The notes beneath the pieces were generated by a model that saw nothing but the letters and a program-made list of their open reading frames with translations, ran no database searches and was not told where the DNA came from. The position numbers and the translations under genes were made by a program. Below, in pieces: positions 56,363 through 64,000 of a stretch of 64,000 nt of DNA. Source of the DNA: Chrysopilus asiliformis (Eukaryota > Arthropoda > Insecta > Diptera > Rhagionidae); NCBI GenBank assembly GCA_964034945.1, contig OZ035963.1, forward strand, positions 63,331,682-63,395,681. Direction: 5' to 3'. Positions within the stretch are counted from its first letter, which is position 1, and each line of letters opens with the position of its first letter.

Positions 56363-56566
56363 CAAAGATGAAATCCGATCGGATCAGGCGATTAGGAACG
56401 CCATTACAGAACAAACCACTCAATGGACAGAGATGATCACGCGACACAAGAAGGAAGAATGGGATCTACTACGAAAGCAAGTCACTGATCAACAGGACAT
56501 CCTAAAGAGCCTTTTGGAGCAAGTGCAGGCAAGTCAGGTGAAACAACTTGAAGCCAGGCACGAAAG
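56363..56566 (+). CDS. norpA: norpA exon: C-terminal coiled coil, part 1
   Basis: 204 nt, acceptor attccag, donor gtgggt. Reads KDEIRSDQAIRNAITEQTTQ, WTEMITRHKKEEWDLLRKQ and ends QVKQLEARHER. It is part of the long C-terminal helical region that in PLC-beta binds Galpha-q, acts as a GAP and contacts membranes. The reading continues openly into the intron but similarity stops at the donor. Confidence 0.94.
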
Positions 56567-56849
56567 GTGGGTGAAATTTTGTATTTTTAAAGTTTTCGAA
56601 AAAAAAAATTTAAGACCACTATTGGCAATTGTAATTTTTTCCGACTTTTGAGAGAGTGTTGAGACTTGAGGGTCGTGAGAGCCCTGAGAGTCTTGAGGGT
56701 CAGATACGAAAAGTGTCTGAATTCAAACAGAGGCCCATTCTAATTGGCACCTTTAGTTTAGTGGCAAGTCAGAGAGGGTTAGTGGGGAGCTTAGTTTACC
56801 CTGTGGGAAAACTTTTACTCACATATTTAGCCAGCTCAAATCCTTTTCA

Positions 56850-57090
56850 TATCACACCAGAACTTCCCCCCCTGATCCCTTTGCCGTTCAACCCAATATA
56901 CATAACAAAAAGCAATATATATAAATCGAGGAAACTGGTAAGAAAGATTGGGGGACCTTGGGTTCACACAGGGCCTAAACCCCGTTCCTTGACGGCAATT
57001 AGCTCCTCTGAAAGTTTCATTAAAATTGGTTCAGTGGTTCTCGAGTTTTAAGCGAACATACAGACAAACACGCAAGCCTTTTATATAATA
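56850..57090 (+). repeat. Repeat tail resembling a LINE 3' end
   Basis: Ends with TTAAAATTGGTTCAGTGGTT, CTCGAGTTTTAAGCGAACAT, ACAGACAAACACGCAAGC and a TATATAATAG tail, a pattern common at the 3' ends of insect non-LTR elements. The 131-residue frame 56656-57051 crosses it and is not a gene. It lies in the norpA intron 56567-57186. Confidence 0.5.
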
Positions 57091-57186
57091 GATATTGTAG
57101 TAAAATCCTTTTAAATGCTACAGTTTGACAAAATTAGTTTTTTTAACAATTTTTCAAGTCTTTTTAATTTCAAATTACTTTTCCAG

Positions 57187-57343
57187 AGATATCAAGGAAA
57201 TGAACAGCAAACAAGCAAAAGTATCTGTAGAAACAGCAAAAGAAGTCGCCAATGACAAAACCCTAAAGACAAAGAATGAAAAGGATCGACGACTTCGAGA
57301 GAAGAAACAGAACAATATTAAGAGATTCATGGAAGAGAAAAAG
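57187..57343 (+). CDS. norpA: norpA exon: C-terminal coiled coil, part 2
   Basis: 157 nt, acceptor ttttccag, donor gtgaat. Reads DIKEMNSKQAKVSVETAKEV, ANDKTLKTKNEKDRRLREKK and ends RFMEEKK, matching the Drosophila coiled coil. Phase 0 at its end. The intron before it carries a non-LTR-type repeat tail (56.8-57.09 kb). Confidence 0.94.
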
Positions 57344-57462
57344 GTGAATCTTTATAAGAAATTTTTGGAAAGAACTTTTGCAAAACTACTAAATAACTTT
57401 TTTTTTCTCCTTTTGAATAATTTTTCATAACAAAAAACACCACCTACGTTGCGCAATGAAAG

Positions 57463-57552
57463 ACTGCTGGCATGAAGCAAGGCCGTGAGAAGGAGAAGCT
57501 GAAAGTCTCCCATGAAAAGCAGGTCCAAGAGTTTAACAACGACGTCCAAAAG
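57463..57552 (+). CDS. norpA: norpA exon: C-terminal coiled coil, part 3
   Basis: 90 nt (30 codons). Reads TAGMKQGREKEKLKVSHEKQ then VQEFNNDVQK, aligned without gaps to Drosophila. The acceptor (gcaatgaaag) has its pyrimidine tract about 40 nt upstream, but it is the first AG after that tract, so the start is credible. The donor aag/gtactg is weak; skipping it gives the alternative ending described separately. Confidence 0.88.
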
Positions 57553-57603
57553 GTACTGCAAGAACCGGAAACTACTGTTACCAGTATAGAGACTGTACTT
57601 TAG
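57463..57603 (+). CDS. norpA: norpA alternative last exon (unspliced read-through end)
   Basis: If the donor at 57553 is not used, the frame continues 16 codons and stops at TAG 57601-57603. The extension reads VLQEPETTVTSIETVL, so the protein would end -ETVL, which fits the class I PDZ-ligand pattern (S/T-x-hydrophobic). Vertebrate PLC-beta proteins also end in class I PDZ ligands, whereas the standard insect tail here ends EFFA. An AATAAA lies at 57949-57954, which could terminate this form. The extension is short and could be chance, but its Thr/Glu-rich composition and the nearby polyadenylation signal make it worth noting. No transcript evidence is available here. Confidence 0.5.
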   Translation, partial: TAGMKQGREKEKLKVSHEKQVQEFNNDVQKVLQEPETTVTSIETVL

Positions 57604-57948
57604 ACTTTTAAAGTGGAGCGAGTAATAATGTTTTCAAATAGTTGTCTAGAACAACAAGTCATTTTCATTACGGCACACACTTTAAATTTATGCAAATAGC
57701 TTTAATGTTTATATAGGCTTTTGTAGTTCTTTTTACGTTTATTTCATTTGTTTAACAAATTTCATCACAATCGTTCATTTCATGCAAGCCTTTAGCTATT
57801 TTTGATATGTTTAATTGAAACAGTTTTCCAAAGAGAGATAGGACTAACTTAATATTAAATTAGCCTCCCTTCAAGATAGTTTTCCTGCTATATCAAAGGA
57901 GCACTTAAATTGGTATCTTGGCACCAAAGCAGCATCTAATTTTGAAAG

Positions 57949-57954
57949 AATAAA
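57949..57954 (+). terminator. AATAAA, possible intronic polyadenylation signal
   Basis: AATAAA 345 bp after the alternative stop at 57603, upstream of a G-rich run at 57965-57980 that could serve as a downstream element. It would end the short norpA form before the large palindrome. Confidence 0.4.
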
Positions 57955-58039
57955 GAAATTTTAGGGGGGGGGGAGGGGGGAGTCGAGCTTAATTAGGGTT
58001 TTTTTTGAAGCTTTCAAATTCGAAATTTTTTCTTTTGAA

Positions 58040-58102
58040 TACGACGACCACCATGAATAGACGACAACCAAGAATAGACGACCACCATGAATAGACGACC
58101 AC
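58040..58102. repeat. Short tandem repeat before the palindrome
   Basis: Variants of AATAGACGACCACCATG, about four copies. Confidence 0.75.
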
Positions 58103-59033
58103 CAATAGTCTACCTATATGTGAACTTGGCTTGCGAAATGCGGAAACTCGAAATAAAATTTACATGAAAAAATTGTACTAAAATTGTACTAAATTGTACT
58201 GCATTTAAAAAAAATTGTACTCGAAAGGATTCGACAGAAATTAAAAATTTAAAAAAGACCAGCCGGCAGTGTTTTCGGAAGAAATTTTTTTTGATGCAGA
58301 ATAATTGTACTAAAATTGTACTAAATTGTACCGCAAAGAAAAAAAAGTGTACTAGTACAGTTTTCTCAAAAAGCGAAAAAAAAAATATTTTTTGGTTTCG
58401 GAAGAAATTTTTTTTTCGTAGAATAATTGTACTAAAATTGTACTAAATTGTACCAGAAAGGAAAAAAATTGTACTCGTTCAGGTTCCTCGGAAATTGAAA
58501 AAAATCAAAAAAAAACGATTTTTCGCGAGAAATCGACAGTCTTGTTTCGGAAGGAAAAAATGTTTCTCTTTTTTTTCTTTGCGGTACAATTTAGTACAAT
58601 TTTAGTACAATTATTCTGCAGAAACAATTTTTCCTTCCGAAACAAGACTGTCGATTTCTCGCGAAAAATCGTTTTTTCAATTTCCCAGGAACCTGAACGA
58701 GTACAATTTTTTTCCTTTGTGGTACAATTTTAGTACAATTATTCTACGAAAAAAAAATTTCTTCCGAAACCAAAAAATATTTTTTTTTTCGATTTTTGAG
58801 AAAACTGTACTAGTACACTTTTTTTTCTTTGCGGTACAATTTAGTACAATTATTCTGCATTAAAAAAAATTTCTTCCGAAAACACTGCCGGCTGGTCTTT
58901 TTTCAATTTTTAATTTCTGTCGAATCCTTTCGAGTACAATTTTTTTAAAATGCAGTACAATTTAGTACAATTTTAGTACAATTTTTTCATGTAAATTTTA
59001 TTTCGAGTTTCCGCACACATAGGTCAATAGTCT
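58103..59033. repeat. Long palindrome, arms about 400-430 bp
   Basis: Left arm 58141-58568 and right arm 58618-59013 are reverse complements with small indels, extended by AATAGTCTACCTATATGTG (left) and its partner (right, 59014-59033). The loop is about 50 bp (58569-58617). The arms repeat TTGTACTAAAATTGTACTAA. In the norpA pre-mRNA this would form a long hairpin. Probably a foldback MITE. Confidence 0.85.
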
Positions 59034-59826
59034 AAAGCAGACCTGGCCAACCCTCAGTCCTTGTGCTTACACTTTTTTAAGTGCTTTCACTTAAAGCAAA
59101 TCTGCGTGTTTTTTGTGTAAACTAGGTTTAAAACAAGATTTCGAAGAAATATGAAAACTCTGAAAATTAGTAACTCTAGACCGGAAATACTATTTTTTTA
59201 AGTGGTTGTCCAAGCGGTGAGTCTTACTTTTAGGAGAAGAGGGGATCTACGGTAGTTTGGCGGTACTGTACTCGCGAAAAATTATGAAGGACATGCATAG
59301 AAGGGGATACGAAAAGCCTAAAACGTATTTTTAAACATACCTTTAAGGGCAAAACTTAAAGTGTCGTTTACACCTGGCCCTTTGTTCAGCGAATTTTATT
59401 CTTCATCACTAAATTCATATTGCACAACACTACGACATAAAAACCGGAAATTTATTCTTAAAAGACTCCCGAATTCGAATATTTATACATAAAACCGTAT
59501 ATTGTACCAAAATTTACGGAAAAATTCAAGAAGAAATCGCAAGTGTAAACGGGCCTAAGTAAAAAACATAAATTGGTAAAAACTATTTGAATGATGAAGG
59601 GCAGGCATAGAAGTTTAAATATTCGCTATCTTAAGTAAAGCTTCAATTATTGTTAAGCATTGCATGTGCGCTTAGTTAAATTTATCTAAAGTACCGTTTA
59701 GAAAATCTGTAAAATTTGTACAAAACACTAATTTTAAAGTTTTTTTTTTACTATTTTTCACAACAACTTTTAACTGGGAAAATTGCATACTAACAACAAA
59801 TTTAATTTAACTAATTCTATTCACAG

Positions 59827-59895
59827 CTTATCGAAATGTACAAAATGGAGGAGGCAGCATATAGCATGTCATCAAAACGGGAATTTTTCGCCTAA
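59827..59895 (+). CDS. norpA: norpA last exon: INAD-binding tail
   Basis: 22 codons plus TAA after acceptor attcacag. Reads LIEMYKMEEAAYSMSSKREF then FA, stop. The first part matches Drosophila (…MYKIEEEAY…), so the exon is secure. The last residues are the ligand for PDZ domains of INAD. In Drosophila the tail ends Phe-Cys-Ala and the Cys forms a disulfide with INAD PDZ1; here the penultimate residue is Phe, so that bond cannot form. The exon is separated from the previous one by a 2.27-kb intron with a long palindrome. Confidence 0.93.
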   Translation, partial: LIEMYKMEEAAYSMSSKREFFA

Positions 59896-60008
59896 ATAAT
59901 ACCATAGATAAGTAGAAAATTAATAATAATTAATTTATGTTATTTAAATTATTGTTTAACCTCAAAAGTGAACAAAATGTTACTAAAAAAAATAGTAGCA
60001 ACAGTTAA

Positions 60009-60014
60009 AAATAA
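60009..60014 (+). terminator. AATAAA, likely norpA polyadenylation signal
   Basis: First AATAAA after the main stop codon (59895), giving a 3' UTR of about 130-150 nt. A longer 3' UTR using other signals cannot be excluded. Confidence 0.5.
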
Positions 60015-60207
60015 AAGCAAATAGATGTAGAAAATCTCAAAAATGTTAGCTGGTATTCATTTCACAGACACACACACATAAAATCAAAACAATAGGGTAA
60101 AACTTAAATTTTCTGTGATTAAAATTAGCACCAAAAAGGTTCTACTTCTCATTTTAACGAAATTGGAATGGATTTTGCAGTTTAAATTTGAAGAAAAGTT
60201 TTATTAA

Positions 60208-60342
60208 GGGCCTGTTTTACCACTGCTGGATAAATTTTATCTGGTGGTTTAGTACATCTCAGCGAGTTTGTGCCGTAGACATAAGACATATGATAGATAT
60301 TTATTTACTAGATAAAAGTTATCCAACAGTGGTGAAACAGGT
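60208..60342. mobile_element. Short inverted-repeat MITE
   Basis: Ends CCTGTTTTACCACTGCTGGA / TCCAACAGTGGTGAAACAGG. About 135 bp, close after the norpA 3' end. Confidence 0.7.
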
Positions 60343-60632
60343 TTTTTTTAAATAATTTTTTTTAGATAATTGCAGTGGTGCAGTAAGGGAGCAGATGGGT
60401 ATGTCATTCCAAGGACATGCTTTAAGGGGTGAAAAATTTCGGGCCATGATAGAAAAATGCGAGATTTTTTTTGCCACTCCGACTGCTACAAACCCATACT
60501 ACGTTACTGCATTATTGCCATATATTTCATTATTTAACTCTTTAACATGGAATTGCAAACTAACGAGAATTCATTATGGAAATGAGAATACATTCCTAAT
60601 ATACCCTAAAATTCGTAACAATCATTCCTCAA

Positions 60633-60770
60633 CATTCACCCCGATTGCGAGTGTCGTGTCGTTTTCGACAAAAGTCGTTTCACGTGTTGTTGTTAGTGTT
60701 TTTCTACCAACAACAGCACGTAAAACGACTCTTGTCGAAAACGACACGACACTCGCAATCGGGGTGAATG
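60633..60770. other. Hairpin of 138 nt, near-perfect 58-bp stem
   Basis: CATTCACCCCGATTGCGAGT … paired with ACTCGCAATCGGGGTGAATG; the arms include GTCGTTTTCGACAAAAGTCG / CGACTCTTGTCGAAAACGAC. Probably a very short palindromic MITE downstream of norpA. Confidence 0.7.
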
Positions 60771-60892
60771 TCAACAAGGAGTCACCGAGTCGAGCACCAA
60801 CTTTTACACCTTTAAATTTAAATTTTGATGTTTTCAAAATATACTTTAGCAAGATAAGGGGCTTTATAGTTCTAGCATAGGGGCGCCGACTT

Positions 60893-61040
60893 AGGGTGTC
60901 ATTTTTCTGAGGCAGCGCGGCACTTCAGGCGACATTTCCATACATTTGGATGTTCTCTGCGTCAAATTTGGACCTCACAAACGATAAAGCACAGAGATAC
61001 GGTTCTCTAAAAACTGCTCGGTCAATTTAAGGTAGGGTTA
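60893..61040. repeat. Short dispersed element, uninterrupted copy
   Basis: About 148 bp, reverse relative to 29223-29793; see that entry for shared blocks. Confidence 0.6.
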
Positions 61041-61160
61041 CCTTACCGCCCTATTTTCCCTAGACATAATCCTCTATTTAAGGAGTCCGGAGAATTTTTT
61101 TTATGGGGTCCGAGGCACTGCTTTTCTTGGGCTGCATTTTGCGGTCCTAGGCGCAATTAA

Positions 61161-61380
61161 CACATTCGTGACATCGTGTACCACTGGTGGTACATGTACA
61201 GTTTTTTTAAAACCGCGCGAGTAAATAGTGCGGTAGTTTTTTTGTGGAAGTAATATAAAAACACGCACCGTGTACCACCGATGGCGCACAACTGCCAGAA
61301 AACAAATCGCTAGTGTACCACCCGTGGTACACGATGTCCAAATGGAAAAAAAAGTTGAAAAAGCAAATGTCACGAACGTA
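61161..61380. mobile_element. TTAA-type MITE, family C, copy 2
   Basis: 220 bp flanked by TTAA on both sides (61157-61160, 61381-61384). Ends CACATTCGTGACATCG and TGTCACGAACGTA. Contains several GTGTACCAC repeats. Lies in the norpA 3' flank. Confidence 0.8.
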
Positions 61381-61384
61381 TTAA

Positions 61385-63292
61385 AGAATAGCAAAAATAC
61401 CCCTGGACACCCTTAAATAGAGGGCAGGAGAAAAAAGCCGGGATGGTGACCCTAAATCAGGGTATTTTTGACCAAAAGATTCTGTATCCAAAGGAGGAGC
61501 GAGAGCTTCGATATAAAGTATCCAATCTTTTATTCTGGAAGTATCCCGATCCCATCATCATTGCGATAAACCAGAAGTATTTATCGAAATTTTCAAGATG
61601 GTCCTCTACAAAATTACACTAACATTTCCTAAAACAAACCACCCCCCCTGTAGCCATCCCCGCTCCTGCTATTTCCTGAGTTTATGAAGAAGTTTTGACC
61701 AGGAATTTACCACTGGACAGATCTTTGCTAAAGATATATTTTCGCCCATTAAAATCAATCTCACCCCTCTCCCTGTAAGTCCCCTTACCTGCTCTCTGCA
61801 AGAGACTTTGATTAACTTGTAGAGCGAAGCTAGAGCCAGATTATTGACCGAGTAAAACGCGAGTCCCGAGATCACGAAGCTTTTTTTGAGAATCCAGAAA
61901 AAAATTTAATTTTAATCTCCAAAAAATGATTTTGGCTCCATTTTCTCTTTGGTTTTTGAAAATTCAAACTCATATCAAAAATCTGGACAACTAAAATAGA
62001 AGGATTTCCCAAAAGATATTCTCAAAATAGTAAGTCTTAAAGATGAGTAAAAGTAATGAAGAAGAAAAAAATTATCTTGTATAAAATGTCCGGTTTTTAT
62101 GTAATTTAAACAAGAATATGTAATTAGAACTAATACTAATGTACACAGATAGAAATTACACACGAATTCAAATACTTTCTTAGATACAAACTTTTAAAGT
62201 GTTATAAATGGAAAATTTAAATAAAAAAAAACGAGAGATAAATTGAATATAATTGAATAAAATCTCTTAATAGTCCTTAATTGAGAGACACTCTAAGCGT
62301 ACATATAAAAAATGTAGAAAAATTAATGAAAAACAAATTTATTAATTAAAAATAACTAGTTTGATTTTAGTGAAAATGTATGAAGAAAAAAAATTAATCA
62401 TTCATTAAACTAAAACTTACAAAGTAACGAAAATTCTAATTAATTAAAAGTCATTTCATAAAAATTCTGTTCGGTAGAGGAAAAATCATGTTAATAAGGG
62501 CTTTAATTGCTATAAAATTGTATGAAAATTTCCTACTAGCATTTTTTGGTGAATGGCCCGTGTATCTACCACTAAATTATATACATTGCTAGTGGCAGAT
62601 ACGTCCCAAACACCAAAAATGCTGAAAAAAATTTTTTTTTCAATATGATACAGAAAATTGAAAATATTTTAAGTATTTTTCATAAATTCTAATTCTTTTT
62701 ATCGATAGAAAATTATGGAAATTAAAAAAAGAAAAACTTTACGATAGAGAAAAGAATCAAAATGTAGTGAGAAAAAATATTGTTAAAAAAAAATCTAGCT
62801 AGAATGATTATGGAGAGATTGTGTGCAAATTTTAAACAAAAAAAAAAAGAAGAAAATAGGAAAAAATATATATTGAGATGGAGAGTTTTTGGCTGACATT
62901 TATAAAAACAATTTTTTTTGTGGAATTTATGAAACATTATAACACTAACAATATGAATTTATTTAAGTACTACAATTTAATGAATATTTTACTAATAAAT
63001 CAATTGAATGATATATATGGAGATAATTTAAAAGTGAAATGGAATAAATATACATCCCACCAATAATATTAAAGGTAAATAATGAAATATTTATAACAAA
63101 AAATCATAATTTCAAATAATATGATAATGAGGAATAATTTGGTTTATTAATGTCAGCTAACAAAAATGTGTAAGAGAATATTAAGAAAATGTTTTTCTAT
63201 AAAATTTCAAATTGGTTCAAAAAGGCTAAAAAATTTTAAATATTATCAAGCCCACTTTTAATGAGCTTTAAAAGGTTATTAAATTATTTCAA
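61385..63292. other. norpA downstream region, AT-rich
   Basis: No gene recognised to the end of the window; only the hairpin at 62538-62623. Confidence 0.55.
62538..62623. other. Imperfect hairpin, 86 nt
   Basis: AGCATTTTTTGGTG pairs with CACCAAAAATGCT, and GTATCTACCACTA with TAGTGGCAGATAC, with internal mismatches and a loop of about 15 nt. MicroRNA-like shape, no known family recognised. Confidence 0.45.
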
Positions 63293-63786
63293 TCAGGGTA
63301 TTCACAGTCCTCTTTTAAATTGCGGGTAAATTTACCGCTCGGTAATTCAGTCAAATTTAACAGATTTTTACCGAGACGGTAATTTGGTTCATGTAAAAAT
63401 GAATTACCGGATTCGGTAATTGTATACATGCCTTGAGTCGTGTTTTCCGGCCCGGTTATTCGGTATCAAGAATCAACCGGGAGTGGCGCTAGTAATGTTT
63501 TTAGTTGTCAAATTTTCTCGCTGGTTATCTCATCGGACTGCAAATTTTTTCAATTTTGATAGCCGTTGCCACAATAGAAATTCAAAAGAATACATCAAAC
63601 ATGGATTTAAAGGTATGTGACATATTTTACAATCAAATTCGCAGTTCATGATTTGGTCACGTATCCAATAAAAGCGCTGTTCTCAAATCTGTGCTGTGGG
63701 ATGTTCACAGCAGAATATTTTCAGTCTTTTAATATTACCGAAAATACCGAATACCGAAAATTAAAAGAGGACTGTGAATACCCTGA
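63293..63786. mobile_element. Inverted-repeat element, 494 bp
   Basis: Perfect ends of at least 26 bp starting TCAGGGTATTCACAGTCC. Its interior begins with repeats of ACCG/CGGTAAT and holds an ATGGATTTAAAG followed by gtatgt, which looks like a start codon with splice donor, but no partner exon is visible. A shorter relative is at 32788-32873. Confidence 0.75.
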
Positions 63787-63959
63787 ATATTTTTTTCTCG
63801 GCAAAAATAAATATGAAACAAGCAGTAGAATCTGTTGTTTTCTGTTATTTTAGCGGAATAAAAATTATTAACTATTCAAAAATGTTCAACCCCAACAAAA
63901 ATCTAAACTCAAAACCAAAAGTCGCCAGAGTTATCGAAAACTGGGGCTCGTTTCCTACC

Positions 63960-64000
63960 CCGCTCTCTCTCTCGCTCTTTCTCTCTCTCCCCCTCTCTCT
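63960..64000. repeat. CT microsatellite at window end
   Basis: CTCTCTCT with interruptions, continuing past the window. Confidence 0.9.

Larger units (their letters stand above)
6216..59895 (+). other. norpA: norpA locus (phospholipase C-beta), 5' end outside window
   Basis: Gene-level entry. NORPA hydrolyses PIP2 downstream of Gq and opens TRP/TRPL channels in insect photoreceptors; it is held in the INAD scaffold of the rhabdomere. Seen here: 12 constitutive exons plus one of two alternative 80-nt exons, all with GT/AG borders and compatible phases, totalling 1025 codons plus stop. Drosophila NORPA is about 1095 residues, so roughly the first 75-80 codons (start and most of the PH domain) lie upstream of base 1; I searched 1-6215 and found no matching exon. 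Order of domains: end of PH, EF hands, X catalytic half, Ala/Pro/Gly linker, Y half, C2, C-terminal coiled coil, PDZ tail. Introns reach 30.8 kb (6363-37178) and 11.0 kb (40021-51049). No promoter is visible. Confidence 0.95.

Noticed and set aside
56656..57051. 131-residue frame in a norpA intron
   Set aside because: Crosses a LINE-like repeat tail and starts in unrelated intronic DNA; the neighbouring norpA exons splice across it.
57341..57462. Alternative upstream acceptor for the 57463 exon
   Set aside because: No other AG lies between the pyrimidine tract and 57462, and the chosen start aligns without gaps to Drosophila.

Overview
The window is eukaryotic, AT-rich, intron-rich DNA from an insect, most likely a dipteran. 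The evidence is the single host gene, which is very close to Drosophila norpA in every coding exon, together with a gypsy-type errantivirus and mariner, Helitron, hAT and TTAA-type MITE relics. The species is not identifiable from the sequence alone. I see no bacterial operons, CRISPR arrays, rRNA or tRNA genes.

Host gene: norpA (phospholipase C-beta of the visual cascade) runs on the + strand across almost the whole window. Its 5' exons (start codon and most of the PH domain) lie upstream. Exons found: 6216-6362, two alternative 80-nt exons (37179-37258 and 39941-40020), 51050-51286, 51355-51521, 52426-52636, 52782-52875, 54384-54548, 54608-55016, 55086-56133, 56363-56566, 57187-57343, 57463-57552 and 59827-59895. 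With one of the two 80-nt exons the joined coding part is exactly 1025 codons plus stop, and all phases agree. The two 80-nt exons match the position of the known norpA exon 4/4A alternative splicing. The gene has a second possible 3' end: reading through the 57552 donor adds 16 codons ending in a class I PDZ-ligand-like tail (ETVL), followed 345 bp later by an AATAAA. The canonical tail ends EFFA.

Introns: about 45 kb of intron lies between 6363 and 51049 and is filled with mobile DNA. Landmarks, left to right, are Helitrons (5.2 and 7.4 kb), a mariner with a MITE in its TA duplication (13.6-14.8 kb), a hAT-type MITE with a perfect 8-bp duplication (17.5 kb), and a complete errantivirus with apparently identical LTRs and intact gag, pol and env inside a TTAA-type MITE (21.0-28.6 kb). 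Then come nested MITEs (29.2-30.3 kb), a 125-bp satellite array bounded by 82-bp inverted repeats (30.6-32.4 kb), a LINE 3' remnant (36.2 kb), three TTAA-type elements near the alternative exons, a 21-bp minisatellite (38.7-39.1 kb), two internally deleted mariner-like copies in opposite orientation (41.1 and 49.8 kb) and a THAP-encoding, P-element-like relic (46.4-47.8 kb).

3' part: the last norpA intron carries a palindrome of about 0.9 kb (58.1-59.0 kb). Downstream of the stop at 59895 there are only MITEs, hairpins and AT-rich DNA to the end of the window.
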